Shown piece after piece: positions 1 to 9,283 of a DNA stretch of 64,000 nt (position 1 is the first letter of the stretch; each line of letters opens with the position of its first letter). The position numbers and the translations under genes were made by a program. The DNA lies in the NCBI RefSeq assembly GCF_018474015.1, contig NZ_JAHCSG010000008.1, forward strand, positions 1 to 64,000, given 5' to 3'. The stretch comes from Williamsia sp. CHRR-6. GTDB taxonomy: Bacteria > Actinomycetota > Actinomycetes > Mycobacteriales > Mycobacteriaceae. Under the pieces are notes generated by a model. That model saw only the letters and a program-made list of their open reading frames with translations, was not told the origin of the DNA and searched no databases.

Positions 1-461
1 TCGGCGAGGTGGGTGTCGGCGAGGTCGCGTAGTTCTGGTGCGGTGGCCGAGGGGATTTTCGCCAGCACGTCGAGGACGGCGTCGACGTGGTCGTGGCCCA
101 ACGCGCCGTCGGCCATGGCGGCGGCGGTCGCAGGAGTGCGGGGTGGGAGTTTTTCCCCGGTCGCCGCGTGTAGTTGGGACAGTGCGCTGACCTGCCGTAA
201 CCGTTTCTTCGGGTTGGTGATCCGTAGGCGTTGGGCGACGAACTCGATGAGTGTTGAGCAGTGCACGGCCCGGTGGGCGTCGCGGTCGGAGACGTCGAGG
301 ATGCGGTGCAGCCCCACAGAACCCAATCTTCGGACGGCGTGTTCGTGGGTGATCGCCAGTTCTGCGACCTCGGCTTCGGAACATGCATTCGAGGTGGCCG
401 CGGCGATGTCATCGAGCAGGGCATGCAGCTGCGCGTACTGCTCGATCAGTGTTCCACTCAT
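1..461 (-). CDS. 13E12-repeat family (DUF222/HNH) protein, N-terminal part
   Basis: The gene runs off the left edge of the window; about 153 N-terminal residues are visible, starting MSGTLIEQYAQLHALLDDIA. The Ala-rich helical character, with a conserved run (RAVHCSTLIEFVAQRLRITN) and later GALGHDHVDAVLDVLAK, is the DUF222 domain of the mycobacterial 13E12-repeat family. These proteins usually end in an HNH nuclease domain, which lies outside the window. An SOS-like box sits about 40 bp upstream, in line with the known LexA control of several 13E12 genes in Mycobacterium tuberculosis. Function is unknown. Family assignment is firm, completeness cannot be judged. Confidence 0.85.
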   Translation of the reverse strand, partial: MSGTLIEQYAQLHALLDDIAAATSNACSEAEVAELAITHEHAVRRLGSVGLHRILDVSDRDAHRAVHCSTLIEFVAQRLRITNPKKRLRQVSALSQLHAATGEKLPPRTPATAAAMADGALGHDHVDAVLDVLAKIPSATAPELRDLADTHLA

Positions 462-498
462 GAGGCACCCCCTCCCAACTATGACTGTACGCATACTA

Positions 499-514
499 TA
501 GAACATATATTCGA
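499..514 (-). promoter_or_regulatory. Candidate LexA/SOS box of the 13E12 gene
   Basis: Read in the direction of the gene the site is TCGAATATATGTTCTA. The mycobacterial SOS box is TCGAAC-N4-GTTCGA; 9 of 12 defined positions match. It lies in an AT-rich stretch directly upstream of the start codon at 461. A better-matching version (41644-41659) precedes the second 13E12 gene of this window. Confidence 0.5.
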
Positions 515-527
515 ACATCGTAAGGCG

Positions 528-1154
528 TCAGGGGTGCACGTCGACCCGCTGGGCCAGGCCTGGGTAGTCGATCACCACCCCGTCGGCATCGACGGTCAGC
601 TGGGCGCGGAAGGATTCATCGGCGAGGGCAAAATCGACCAATCCGTCGGCAGCCGAATAGATCTGATCTGAGGCGCTCACCCGCAACGACGGAACGTCGA
701 CCCAGGCGGCGCGGATGGTGATCGGCGCAACGACACCGTCGAGGAGACCGAGCCGCCGGATCGGCATCGTGTTGGTGGCCGGGCAGAGTCCGAGATCGCA
801 ATCAAGCACGCCGACAAGCGCATCTGGGTCGGCGATACCTGGATCGGGCAGGTCGACCTCTCCGTTGACCGCCGTCGTCGCCGACCAGTGCCCGAGGTTC
901 CCGCGCATCAGGTGCAGCGAGCGGGCCCACCCGGCGGCATGGACACAGACATCGAGTCGCTTTGTGCGCCAGTGAGAGTCGACGTCAAGGCCCCAACTCA
1001 AGGAGTAGTCGGCAGTGATCGAGGTGCCGTAGCCGAGCAATCCGGTCGTGGTGAAGGCGAGCACGGCGGAATCCACCCGCGCTGGATCGTCGGTGCCCCG
1101 CCACCAGCATCGGGTGGGCGGCTCACCGGTGGTGTGGGTCTGGTTGCCCGGCAT
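528..1154 (-). CDS. Putative glycolipid-binding domain protein (DUF1089)
   Basis: A 208-residue protein matching the putative glycolipid-binding family (PF06475, formerly DUF1089). Visible family hallmarks in order are WWRGTD near the N-terminus, GYGTSITADYSLSW, LPDPGIADPDALVG, LDCDLGLCPATNTMPIRRL, WVDVPSLRVSASDQIYS and a C-terminal VDADGVVIDYPGLAQR. No signal peptide or membrane segment is seen, so it is probably cytosolic. The true ligand of this family is not established. It stands alone between the 13E12 gene and a reductase gene on the same strand, 52 bp downstream of the latter. Confidence 0.8.
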   Translation of the reverse strand: MPGNQTHTTGEPPTRCWWRGTDDPARVDSAVLAFTTTGLLGYGTSITADYSLSWGLDVDSHWRTKRLDVCVHAAGWARSLHLMRGNLGHWSATTAVNGEVDLPDPGIADPDALVGVLDCDLGLCPATNTMPIRRLGLLDGVVAPITIRAAWVDVPSLRVSASDQIYSAADGLVDFALADESFRAQLTVDADGVVIDYPGLAQRVDVHP

Positions 1155-1206
1155 GGCGACGAGCGTAGCGGTGCAGTGTCGTGGCGGGAACCAGTCGGCG
1201 CAGCAG

Positions 1207-1776
1207 TTAGCTGCGCGTGTACTCCTCGATCACGACTCCGGATGTGAACGGGCGCGCCGAAGCGAGTGTGAACCGCCTCGTCTCGTGCGCAGTCCCGTTG
1301 CCGAACAACGGGATTCCGGCACCCAACACCACCGGGTTGCGTTTGAGCACCAGTCGATCGATCTCGGTCAGCAACGCACCGGCGAGTGTGCCGCCGCCAC
1401 ACAACCAGATGTCAAGGCCCGCCAGCTGTTTCAGCTCGCGAACTGTGCGTGCGGGATCGTCGGTGAGTGTGACCGCCGGGTCCACGTCGCGGTTGGATCG
1501 GCTGGCCACGTACTGCCGCAGATGCGGATAGGGACTCCTGATGCCCACCTGCAACGCCGGGACCAGGGAGTTCCATCCCATGATCACGGTGTCGAACCGG
1601 GTACCAGGTGCCGTGATGCCGAGCGCGGCGTGCGCGTGCGCGGGCAGGGCGTCGGCGTACTCACCGAACACCACCGACGCATGATCGCCCTCGACCGAGA
1701 AGGCGTCGAATCCGCCGTCGGGGTCGGCGATGTAACCGTCGATGCTGACCGCCACGTAGTAGACGAGGTTTCGCAT
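1207..1776 (-). CDS. Dihydrofolate reductase-family protein (RibD C-terminal fold)
   Basis: A 189-residue protein of the RibD_C/DHFR-like superfamily. It opens MRNLVYYVAVSIDGYIADPD, the canonical N-terminal strand and substrate-loop signature, and carries DTVIMGWNSL (NADPH-binding region) and DIWLCGGGTLAGALL (dinucleotide-binding glycine loop) near residues 138-152. An in-frame start 48 bp further upstream exists, but the first residue is placed at 1776 because the conserved domain begins there. It is probably an NAD(P)H-dependent reductase of unknown substrate; members of this family are often annotated as DHFR without proven activity on dihydrofolate. Divergent from purC. Confidence 0.8.
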   Translation of the reverse strand: MRNLVYYVAVSIDGYIADPDGGFDAFSVEGDHASVVFGEYADALPAHAHAALGITAPGTRFDTVIMGWNSLVPALQVGIRSPYPHLRQYVASRSNRDVDPAVTLTDDPARTVRELKQLAGLDIWLCGGGTLAGALLTEIDRLVLKRNPVVLGAGIPLFGNGTAHETRRFTLASARPFTSGVVIEEYTRS

Positions 1777-1869
1777 ATGTCCTTCGGTTGTGTGTCCGCC
1801 GCGCTGGTGCTCGGCCGCGGCCACCCTGCCACTGATCGGGGTGGCGGCGCCAGCGATTAACCTCGGGGT

Positions 1870-2763
1870 ATGCGGCCCACCCTGAAGTCATATCGTCACG
1901 TCGCCTCAGGCAAGGTGCGTGAACTGTACGAGATCGACGACGCGACGTTGCTGATGGTGTCGAGCGACCGCATCTCGGCCTACGACCACATATTGGCTAC
2001 GCCCATCCCGGACAAGGGTCGGGTGCTCACCGCGATGTCGTTCTTCTGGTTCGACACCCTGGGCGTGGTCAACCATCTGGCCGGTGGACCCACCGACGAG
2101 CGGATCCCGGCCGAGTTGGTGGGGCGGGCGATGGTGGTGCAGCGGCTGCCGATGCTTCCGGTGGAATGCGTGGCGCGGGGCTATCTCACCGGCTCCGGGT
2201 TGTTGGACTACCAGGCAACCGGTGGTGTGTGCGGCATCGAGCTTCCCGACGGACTGGGTGAGGCCGCACAGCTACCAGAACCGATCTTCACCCCTGCGGC
2301 CAAGGCCGACCTCGGTGCGCACGACGAGAACATCGGGTTCGATCAGGTGGTGGCCACAGTGGGGGAGTCGGTGGCCCACGCGGCGCGCGAGTTGACCCTC
2401 GACATCTACCGGCGCGGTGCCGAATTGGCCGCATCGCGCGGAATCATTCTGGCCGACACCAAGTTCGAGTTCGGTACGGCCGCCGATGGCAGCCTGGTGC
2501 TGGCCGATGAGGTGCTGACGCCGGACAGTTCACGCTACTGGGATGCCACGGCCTATGCGCCCGGGCAGGTGCAACCCAGCTACGACAAACAGATCGTGCG
2601 CAACTGGCTCACCGGTCCCGATTCCGGTTGGGATCGCACCGGCGACGGGCCACCACCGGCGTTGCCGTCGGAGGTGGTCGAGCGCACCCGTGACCGTTAC
2701 ATCGAGGCATACCAACGTTTGTCAGGCCAGTCGTTCGCCGACTGGCCGAAGGGAGATCAGTGA
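1870..2763 (+). CDS. purC: SAICAR synthetase PurC
   Basis: Phosphoribosylaminoimidazole-succinocarboxamide synthase (297 aa) joins CAIR and aspartate with ATP in step 7-8 of purine synthesis. Diagnostic stretches are [10 protein letters not shown] and [20 protein letters not shown] near the N-terminus, [14 protein letters not shown] in the middle, [21 protein letters not shown] and [11 protein letters not shown] near the C-terminus. Length is normal. The stop overlaps the GTG start of the oligopeptidase gene (GTGA), so the two are translationally coupled. purS and purQ lie 16 kb downstream; in mycobacteria the two blocks are near one another as well. Confidence 0.97.
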   Translation: MRPTLKSYRHVASGKVRELYEIDDATLLMVSSDRISAYDHILATPIPDKGRVLTAMSFFWFDTLGVVNHLAGGPTDERIPAELVGRAMVVQRLPMLPVECVARGYLTGSGLLDYQATGGVCGIELPDGLGEAAQLPEPIFTPAAKADLGAHDENIGFDQVVATVGESVAHAARELTLDIYRRGAELAASRGIILADTKFEFGTAADGSLVLADEVLTPDSSRYWDATAYAPGQVQPSYDKQIVRNWLTGPDSGWDRTGDGPPPALPSEVVERTRDRYIEAYQRLSGQSFADWPKGDQ

Positions 2764-4868
2764 CCGAGAGCCCTGCCGTCCCCGTCGCCGCGAAGGTGCC
2801 CACCGAGCGCACCCATCACGGTGACACCGTGATCGACGACTATGAATGGTTGCGGGACAAGGACAATCCCGAGGTGATCGCGTTCCTGGAGCAGCAGAAC
2901 GCCGTGACCGCAGCCGCCACCGCAGACCTGGCCGACTTGCGCGCCACGCTCTTTGCCGAGATCAAATCGCGCACACAGGAAACCGACATGTCGGTGCCGT
3001 CGCGCCGCGGAAACCACTGGTACTACGCGCGCACCGTCGAAGGGCAGCAGTACGCGCTGCGCTGCCGCTGTCCCATCAGCGGACCAGACGACTGGACCCC
3101 ACCCTCAGTCGAGGGTGACGCGCCGCTGCCCGGTGAGGAACTGTTGCTCGACTCCAACGTCGACGCCCACGGCCACGACTTCTACAGCCTCGGCGCGTTC
3201 TCGGTGACCGACGACGGTTCGGTGCTGGCCTACAGCACCGATGTGGTGGGCGACGAGCGATACACGTTGCGGTTCAAAGATCTTCGCACCGGGCAGCTGT
3301 TGGATGACGTGGTGGAGAACACCGCGGGCGGAGCCACCTGGTCGCACGACGGCCGCCACGTCTTCTACCTCACCGTCGACGATGCGTGGCGCCCGGACAC
3401 CGTGTGGCGTCATGACATCGGGGCAGGCACACCTGATGTGCAGGTGTTCCACGAACCAGACGAGCGGTACTGGGTGGGCATCGGAGCCACCCGCAGCGAC
3501 AAGTATCTGATGATCGCTCTGGGCTCCAAGATCACTTCGGAGGTACGCGTACTGCCCGCCGACGACCCGACCGGTGAGTTCACCGTCGTCTGGCCGCGCC
3601 GCGAGGGCATCGAATACGACGTGGAACATGCGGTTATCGCCGGCGAAGACCGATTCCTCATCACCCACAACGAGAACGCCGAGAACTTCGAGGTCCTCGA
3701 TGCGCCGGTGACCGACCCGACCGCCACTCGCGTGCTGGTGCCGCATTCGGCGGACGTGCGGATCGAGGGCGTGGATGCGTTCGCCGATCAGCTGGTGCTC
3801 AGCTACCGCCGTGGTGCCATCCCGCGGGTGTCGATTGCTGACCTGCGCGGAGCCGACCCGGGAGCCGAGATCGCCTTCACCGAAGTGGAATTCGACCAGG
3901 AGCTCTGCTCGGTCGGCTTGGGCGGCAACCCGGAATGGGCGGCGCCGCGTCTACGCCTGGGCTACACCAGCTTCATCGAACCCAGCGAACTGTTCGAGCT
4001 CGACGTGGCCACCGGGCAGCGAATCCTGTTGAAGCGCCAGCCCGTTCTCGGTGGCTTCGACCCAGCCGACTACGAGCAGCATCGCGAATGGGCCACCGCC
4101 ACCGACGGCACCCAGGTTCCGCTGTCGATCGTGGCGAAGAAAGGTGTGCAGCGTCCGGCGCCCACCCTGATCTACGGCTACGGGTCCTACGAGTCGTCCA
4201 TCGACCCGAGTTTTTCCATCGCTCGGCTGTCGCTGCTGGATCGCGGCGTGGTGTTCGTGATCGCCCACGTCCGTGGCGGCGGTGAGATGGGTCGGCACTG
4301 GTACGACACCGGCAAGACGTTGACCAAAAAGAACACGTTCACCGACTTCGTCGACGCTGCACGCCATCTCGTCGACTCTGGGGCCACTACGCCTGCGCAG
4401 TTGGTGGCCGAGGGTGGGTCGGCTGGTGGGCTGCTGATGGGTGCAGTCGCCAACCTGGCGCCGGAGCTGTTCAACGGGATTCTCGCCGTGGTGCCCTTCG
4501 TCGACCCGCTCACCTCCATCCTCGATCCGTCGTTGCCGCTGACCGTCATCGAGTGGGATGAGTGGGGCAACCCGTTGGCGGACAAGGACGTCTACGAGTA
4601 CATGAAGTCGTACTCGCCGTATGAGAACGTGGCGGCGAAAGCGTACCCCCCGATCCTGGCCCTCACGTCGCTCAACGACACCCGAGTGCTGTTCACCGAG
4701 GCAGCCAAATGGGTGGCCGCATTGCAGGCGCACACCACCTCGCAGAACCCGATCCTGCTGAAGACGGAAATGTCGGCCGGCCACGGCGGCGTCAGCGGTC
4801 GATACAAGAAGTGGGAGGAAGTGGCCTTCGAGCACGCCTGGGTGTTGCGCCAGACCGGGGCCGTCTGA
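2760..4868 (+). CDS. ptrB: Oligopeptidase B (S9 prolyl-oligopeptidase family)
   Basis: A 702-residue cytosolic serine oligopeptidase with an N-terminal seven-bladed beta-propeller and C-terminal alpha/beta-hydrolase domain. The nucleophile is Ser555 in [11 protein letters not shown]; the acid lies in [10 protein letters not shown] and the histidine in [18 protein letters not shown] and [12 protein letters not shown] are typical of oligopeptidase B, which cleaves short peptides after Arg/Lys. It uses a GTG start overlapping the purC stop, so is co-expressed with purC. Its 3' end runs directly into the first 22-bp repeat array. Confidence 0.95.
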   Translation: MTESPAVPVAAKVPTERTHHGDTVIDDYEWLRDKDNPEVIAFLEQQNAVTAAATADLADLRATLFAEIKSRTQETDMSVPSRRGNHWYYARTVEGQQYALRCRCPISGPDDWTPPSVEGDAPLPGEELLLDSNVDAHGHDFYSLGAFSVTDDGSVLAYSTDVVGDERYTLRFKDLRTGQLLDDVVENTAGGATWSHDGRHVFYLTVDDAWRPDTVWRHDIGAGTPDVQVFHEPDERYWVGIGATRSDKYLMIALGSKITSEVRVLPADDPTGEFTVVWPRREGIEYDVEHAVIAGEDRFLITHNENAENFEVLDAPVTDPTATRVLVPHSADVRIEGVDAFADQLVLSYRRGAIPRVSIADLRGADPGAEIAFTEVEFDQELCSVGLGGNPEWAAPRLRLGYTSFIEPSELFELDVATGQRILLKRQPVLGGFDPADYEQHREWATATDGTQVPLSIVAKKGVQRPAPTLIYGYGSYESSIDPSFSIARLSLLDRGVVFVIAHVRGGGEMGRHWYDTGKTLTKKNTFTDFVDAARHLVDSGATTPAQLVAEGGSAGGLLMGAVANLAPELFNGILAVVPFVDPLTSILDPSLPLTVIEWDEWGNPLADKDVYEYMKSYSPYENVAAKAYPPILALTSLNDTRVLFTEAAKWVAALQAHTTSQNPILLKTEMSAGHGGVSGRYKKWEEVAFEHAWVLRQTGAV

Positions 4869-4870
4869 CC

Positions 4871-4980
4871 GTCGACCGTGCCGAAATCACCCGTCGACCG
4901 TGCCGAAGTGCAGTGTCGACCGTGCCGATATCACCCGTCGATCGTGCCGAAGTGCGGTGTCGACCGTGCCGACATCAGGC
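4871..4980 (+). repeat. 22-bp tandem repeat array, locus A (5 units)
   Basis: Five head-to-tail units of exactly 22 bp. Each begins GTCGACCGTGCCGA (one has GTCGATCG) followed by eight variable bases alternating between an ATCACCC-like and a GTGCRGT-like tail. The array fills the gap between the convergent ptrB and DUF559 genes, and the last unit supplies the stop codon of the DUF559 gene at 4975-4977. Inverted copies occur at 5928-5993 and 17678-17831. Confidence 0.9.
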
Positions 4981-5877
4981 CGTGGAGCCTCGGCGCCAAC
5001 CCCGTTCGGTGAGTGCACGACCTATTCGAGCGGTCACCGCGAACGGCTCGTCTCGCAGTTCGGGGCCGAGGACACGGATCGTCTTCCACCCCAGTCGCGC
5101 GGCGTCTCGATCGCGTGCGGCATCGGCGGCTTGTTGTTGCGGTGACGAGTGGTAGTCGTATCCGTCGTACTCGATCCCGAGCTTGTACCGGCGGTAGCCA
5201 AGATCGAAGCGCGCGATGATCCGTCCCCGTTCGATCAGCTCGACCTGTGATTCCGGTTGCGGGTATTGATCTTTGATGATGGCGTAGCGCAGATGGCTCT
5301 CCTGTGGTGATTCGGCAAGGGGATCGATCCACTTGATCAGTTCGCGGATCTGGCAGATTCCACGAGTCCGCGGATGATCGCGGATATAGGCCCACAGCGA
5401 CCGTAGGTCGAGGTCGGTCACCGCCGTCAATTCGTCGAGCCGAGCCAGCGCCTGCCAATCAGGGAATCGGCGCCCCAGGTCATATGCGGTGCGGACTGGG
5501 CTGGTCACCGCCATGCCGTCAATCGTGACAATGTCGACGGGGTCGAGTTGATCCGAGCGGATGATGCGTACCGCGTTACGGTTTCGTGCTTGCCCCTGTG
5601 CATTACGCATCAGCTCGACATCGGTTTGGTTGACGTAGCGGGTCCCGTGCAGAATCGCTGCGCTGGTCCCGGCGACCACCGCGCCAGGACCGGCTCGCAG
5701 CGTCGCAGCCTTGATGAGGTCGGTCGGGGTGGTCTCAGCGGTCGGGTCGAAATAGACGTCGCGGTGGATCCGTCGCATTTCCCGTCGGCCGGTCTCGTCG
5801 AGGTCGGCGCGACGAAACAGCGGCGTCGGGCCCCAGAAGTCATGTTGTGGTGAGGTGTCCATGCGTATTGGACGCAT
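4975..5877 (-). CDS. DUF559-domain protein with AbiEi-like N-terminus
   Basis: A 300-residue protein of the large actinobacterial family annotated as type IV toxin-antitoxin AbiEi-domain or DUF559 proteins. The N-terminal half resembles the AbiEi/SatP region (AVVAGTSAAILHGTRYV ... RTAYDLGRRFPDWQAL). The C-terminal half has the Vsr/restriction-endonuclease-like core RIIARFDLGYRRYKLGIEYD, followed by GYDYHSS and a final basic helix pair. A second in-frame ATG lies at 5862. No AbiEii-type toxin partner is adjacent, so it is a solitary member. It is flanked on both sides by 22-bp repeat arrays, and its last codon lies inside one. Function is not known. Confidence 0.75.
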   Translation of the reverse strand: MRPIRMDTSPQHDFWGPTPLFRRADLDETGRREMRRIHRDVYFDPTAETTPTDLIKAATLRAGPGAVVAGTSAAILHGTRYVNQTDVELMRNAQGQARNRNAVRIIRSDQLDPVDIVTIDGMAVTSPVRTAYDLGRRFPDWQALARLDELTAVTDLDLRSLWAYIRDHPRTRGICQIRELIKWIDPLAESPQESHLRYAIIKDQYPQPESQVELIERGRIIARFDLGYRRYKLGIEYDGYDYHSSPQQQAADAARDRDAARLGWKTIRVLGPELRDEPFAVTARIGRALTERGWRRGSTA

Positions 5878-5927
5878 CCGACACCGGGATTGGTTTCATC
5901 CCATCTGTGAGCCTGTGAACAACCTCG

Positions 5928-5993
5928 TTTGGGCACGCTCGACGCCTTATTTCGGCACGCTCGACGCCTCATTTCGGCACGCTCGACGTCTGT
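5928..5993 (-). repeat. 22-bp tandem repeat array, locus B (3 units)
   Basis: Three 22-bp units in the opposite orientation to locus A, with core TTTCGGCACGCTCGACG followed by five variable bases. They occupy the intergenic space between the divergent DUF559 gene and the Imm49-like gene, so would lie over or near both promoters. Confidence 0.85.
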
Positions 5994-6061
5994 GGGAACC
6001 ATCGGCCGATTCGCCGCGTCTAAGCATTGAATATTTGCTGACTACCTGGAGGTGACTGCGA

Positions 6062-6880
6062 ATGATTCCAGTCCGTGTCGATCGTCATGAGCTTGAACTC
6101 GACGTGGCTGCCGAGCTGGAGGCGGCCCGCGCAGACTTCTTCGCCCACGCCCGCGCGGTGGGTGAGGGCGCGTCGGTCACCGAGACCATCACCCTCGGTG
6201 AACGGCTGCTGTGTCTGCTCTTGGTTTCCGACCCCGGCGCGTACAGCGATGCAACCGTCGAAGCCGGCGAGGACCTGACATTCCTCTACAGCGCGTTGTT
6301 CAACACCAGGCTGCCGGGTGGAGAGCCCGTCGACCCGCCAATCGCGAACTATTGCAGCGTCATCCCCTACACCGGCACCACTGAGGTGCACACCGTGGAG
6401 GCGTGGACTCGCCTGTTCTGGTGGTCGCAACTGAGCTGGAACGGCTATGCAACCGAAGCAATGCGGTCGATCATGACCCACCCGCTCCCGTCGGCGCCGC
6501 ATCCCCACCGCGATACCTTTCGCGAGATGTTGCTGACGGCAGTTGGCGACCGACCCTGGGTGGATGGGCTGATGAAGGCCTCCGCCGCGATGCCCGATGA
6601 TGAAGAGGCCACGGCGGGAGACGAATCAGTGGCGGAGCAGGTGTGGCTCCTCGAGCGTCCGCTGATCAACATGCTTGTCGCGGCGTGGAACAGCGACGAA
6701 GCCGACCTCGCCCGGGACACGGGTGCCGCGCTGGCCGCGCACCGCAGTTACTGGACCGCCACGGCTGAGCGCAGGCGCGATCCACGCGGGATGTTCGCGC
6801 TGCCGGTTGCCGCGGTCGCCGCCATGGTCCGCCGCAGTGGTCTTGGCGTGGTCCCGGTGAATGAGTCCAACCGGTTTTAG
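6062..6880 (+). CDS. Imm49-like immunity protein, 3' end replaced by an IS element
   Basis: A 272-residue protein resembling the Imm49 family (immunity proteins of polymorphic toxin systems) in overall layout and in its C-terminal block HRSYWTATAERRRDPRGMFA followed by a small helical region. From residue 268 the reading frame is made by the left end of the IS3 element, so the normal C-terminal tail is missing and five IS-coded residues end the protein. The ATG at 6062 follows GGAGGTG at about 6050, a good ribosome binding site. No toxin gene is present on either side; it is an orphan immunity-type gene, possibly inactive. The Imm49 call rests on remembered similarity. Confidence 0.6.
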   Translation: MIPVRVDRHELELDVAAELEAARADFFAHARAVGEGASVTETITLGERLLCLLLVSDPGAYSDATVEAGEDLTFLYSALFNTRLPGGEPVDPPIANYCSVIPYTGTTEVHTVEAWTRLFWWSQLSWNGYATEAMRSIMTHPLPSAPHPHRDTFREMLLTAVGDRPWVDGLMKASAAMPDDEEATAGDESVAEQVWLLERPLINMLVAAWNSDEADLARDTGAALAAHRSYWTATAERRRDPRGMFALPVAAVAAMVRRSGLGVVPVNESNRF

Positions 6881-6914
6881 AGTCCTGTGGCCCGAGGTCG
6901 GGCCGAAAGGGACG

Positions 6915-7205
6915 ATGAAACACATGGCTGGTCGCAAACGGCATTCCGCGGAGGACATCGTGCGCAAGTTGCGCCGTGCGGATGAGCTGGCTGCCGAGGG
7001 TAAGAACGGTGAGGAGATCGCCGCTGAGCTGAGTGTCTCACCCGCCACGCTGTACAACTGGCGGCGCACCTACGGCGGGATGGACACCGACGCCGCCAAG
7101 GAACTCAAGGAGCTGCGCGAGCAGAACGCCCGCCTCAAGCGGCTGCTGGCCGAGGCCGAACTCGAGAAGGACGCGTTGCGGGAGGTCGCGAAGGGAAAAT
7201 TCTGA
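6915..7205 (+). CDS. IS3-family transposase OrfA
   Basis: 96 residues: HTH_Tnp_1 domain (RHSAEDIVRKLRRADELAAE, then SVSPATLYNWRRTYGG) and a leucine-zipper-like helix KELREQNARLKRLLAEAELE. It binds the element ends. Translation probably slips back one base at the A-run in GGAAAATTCTGA at its 3' end to make the OrfAB transposase, as in other IS3 elements; after the slip the frame reads LSPAAKRRAVD into OrfB. Confidence 0.9.
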   Translation: MKHMAGRKRHSAEDIVRKLRRADELAAEGKNGEEIAAELSVSPATLYNWRRTYGGMDTDAAKELKELREQNARLKRLLAEAELEKDALREVAKGKF

Positions 7206-7228
7206 GCCCAGCTGCCAAGCGCCGCGCC

Positions 7229-8068
7229 GTGGACATGCTCAAAGACACCATGAGCTTGTCGCAACGGTTGGCGTGCAGGGCCGTTGGGCTGGCCCGCTCC
7301 ACCTATCGCCGCCTGCCGCTCGGGCAGACCCCTGATGATCCCGATGCCGAAATGCGGGCCTGGTTGCGCGCCTACGTCACCAAACACCCGTGTCACGGGT
7401 TCCGGCGTGCCTGGGCGGCGTTGCGCTTCGACGAGCACCGTGAGGTCAACAAGAAGAAGATCCACCGGCTCTGGCGCGAAGAGGGCCTGCAGGTGCGTGC
7501 GCACAGCCCGCGTAAGCGGGCCGGGATCTCCTCGGTGCCCCCGGTGGAAGCCGACGCCCCGAACGTGGTGTGGGCGCTCGATTTCCAGTTCGACTCCACC
7601 ATCGACGGCAAGGCCATCAAGATCGCGTCGATGATCGACGAACACATCCGGGTGTCGCTGTTGCACGTGGTGGAACGCTCGATCACCGGCGAGCGGCTGG
7701 TGTTCGAGTTGGAGAAGGCCTTCGCCGCTGCCGGCGGCCCACCGCAGGTGCTGCGGATGGACAACGGGCCGGAGATGGTTTCGCAAGCGCTGCAACGGTT
7801 CTGCGAGAACAAGACCGGCATGGTGTACATCCCGCTGGGCTGCCCGTGGGACAACGGCTACATCGAATCGTTCAACAACCGCCTACGCAAGGAGTGCCTC
7901 AACCGCAACCACTGGAACACCCTGTTCGAGGCCCGCGTAGTCATCGGCGACTTCAAGGCCGAGCACAACCACCGACACCGCCACTCGGCGCTGGGCTACC
8001 GGACGCCGGCCGAGCACGCTGCCGCGTGCAGGTGCACCCACACCCCGGTGGCCTGCAGCATCAACTGA
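7229..8068 (+). CDS. IS3-family transposase OrfB (DDE integrase core)
   Basis: 279 residues as written from the GTG at 7229; the functional form is the OrfAB frameshift product. The N-terminal HTH_21 region (HGFRRAWAALRFDEHREVNK) precedes an rve integrase core whose catalytic residues are visible: Asp in VWALDFQFDST, Asp in LRMDNGPEM and Glu in GYIESFNNRLRKECL. The C-terminus ends HNHRHRHSALGYRTPAEHAA, as usual for the family. The frame is intact, so the element may be active. Confidence 0.93.
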   Translation: MDMLKDTMSLSQRLACRAVGLARSTYRRLPLGQTPDDPDAEMRAWLRAYVTKHPCHGFRRAWAALRFDEHREVNKKKIHRLWREEGLQVRAHSPRKRAGISSVPPVEADAPNVVWALDFQFDSTIDGKAIKIASMIDEHIRVSLLHVVERSITGERLVFELEKAFAAAGGPPQVLRMDNGPEMVSQALQRFCENKTGMVYIPLGCPWDNGYIESFNNRLRKECLNRNHWNTLFEARVVIGDFKAEHNHRHRHSALGYRTPAEHAAACRCTHTPVACSIN

Positions 8069-8101
8069 GAACGGATCACACCAACCCGACTCCAGAACCG
8101 G

Positions 8102-8960
8102 GTGGACTCAGTAACGGGGACTCGCCACCATCTCTTCATCGACGGTAAGTGGACGCCGAGCGACCGCACCGAGCTCATCCACGTCGTCAACCCGAGTACC
8201 GAGGTCGGTCTCGGCACTGTCACCGTGGCAACGCAGTCCGACGTCGATCGTGCTGTCGAGGCGGCACGGCGGGCACTCGGGCCATGGTCGTCACTGACCA
8301 ACGCCGAGCGCGCAGAGGCACTCGAGCGAGTGGCTGACGCGCTGGAGAAGCGGGGATCGGAGATCGCCGAGTCGGTCTCCCGGCAGAACGGGATGCCGAT
8401 CGCCGTCTTGACCGGTCTCGAAGCAGGGTTCCCGCCGCTGCTTCTTCGCTACTACGCAGGCCTGGTCGCCGACCAGCCGACCGTGACTCGACGAGCCGGT
8501 CTGCTCGGTGGCCAGATCGATTTCGTTCGCAAGCCGATGGGCGTAGTCGGCGTCATCGTCCCGTGGAATTTCCCGCAGACTCTGGCATGGATGAAGATTG
8601 CACCTGCCCTGGCAACCGGAAATGTCGTCGTGGTAGAGCCGTCGCCCGAGACTGTTCTCGATTCCCTGCTGATCGTCGACGCGCTCGAGGAGGCAGGCCT
8701 GCCCGCCGGTGTCGCGAACATCGTCTTCGGCGACGCCGAGGTCGGGCAGGCCATCGTCGGCCATCCCGGTGTGGACCGTGTGGCGTTCACAGGCTCGACC
8801 GAAGTGGGTAGGTCCATTGCGCAGACGTGTGGTCAGCTGCTTCGTCCGGTGTCACTCGAACTCGGCGGCAAGTCGGCGACCGTGATCCTCGACGACGCCG
8901 ACCATCGACCTCGACGCGGCACTACCGGACATCGTGGCCTTCGGACTGGCGAACACGTAT
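8102..8960 (+). pseudogene. Aldehyde dehydrogenase, broken at both ends
   Basis: The N-terminal ~280 residues of an NAD(P)-dependent aldehyde dehydrogenase: HHLFIDGKWTPSD, the NAD-binding stretch GVIVPWNFPQTLAWMKIAPA, VAFTGSTEVGRSIAQ and SLELGGKSATVILDDAD. The first codon (GTG 8102) lies inside the right inverted repeat of the IS3 element, so the native start region is lost. One extra base at about 8901 shifts the frame; in the correct frame the homology continues as IDLDAALPDIVAFGLANT and then stops before the catalytic cysteine region. Both catalytic and C-terminal domains are absent. It was presumably the first gene of the monooxygenase operon that follows. Confidence 0.85.
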
Positions 8961-9283
8961 CGCCCGTACTTGGAATCGGCCACCGAACCGGGCAGCCCAT
9001 CGCCACTGCAGACGCTCGTCGGCACCAATTCCGGGGCTGTCCCGTGGGCAGTGTTCGCCACGGTGATCGTCGCCCCCACCTCCACGGCATCGACGGTGTC
9101 GGGTGTCGGCGCTGCCGGCGGAGGTGGCGCGGCGGGGAGCACGTGAACACCGCCTGATCCGGGGACGCCTGTGCACGGTGCACTGCGCCGGGTACTCGAT
9201 TCTGTTCCTCCAGCCCTGGGCGCAGACGGTTCGGCCACGGAGGATCATCTCCTGACCGCACAGGATGAGAGGGGCCGCGCGGG
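8961..9283 (+). other. Stretch without a convincing gene
   Basis: Between the point where aldehyde dehydrogenase homology stops and the thioesterase start, no recognisable protein is seen. The minus strand is open from 9238 to 8852 and reads like a secreted-protein segment (TITVANTAHGTAPELVPTSV...), possibly a fragment of another gene joined here by a deletion, but I cannot name a family. Confidence 0.4.

Larger units (their letters stand above)
6862..8110 (+). mobile_element. Complete IS3-family insertion sequence
   Basis: 1249 bp bounded by imperfect 23-bp inverted repeats, left 6862-6884 (TGAGTCCAACCGGTTTTAGA...) and right 8088-8110, which match at 20 of 23 positions and end in TG/CA. It carries orfA and orfB in the usual overlapping -1 frame arrangement. 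The flanking triplets or quadruplets (TGAA left, GTAA right) do not form a target duplication, so the element probably sits at a rearrangement junction rather than being a simple insertion. Confidence 0.9.

Noticed and set aside
4871-4980. Could the 22-bp arrays be a CRISPR?
   Set aside because: Units are contiguous with only five to eight variable bases and no spacers of 30 bp or more; no cas genes nearby.
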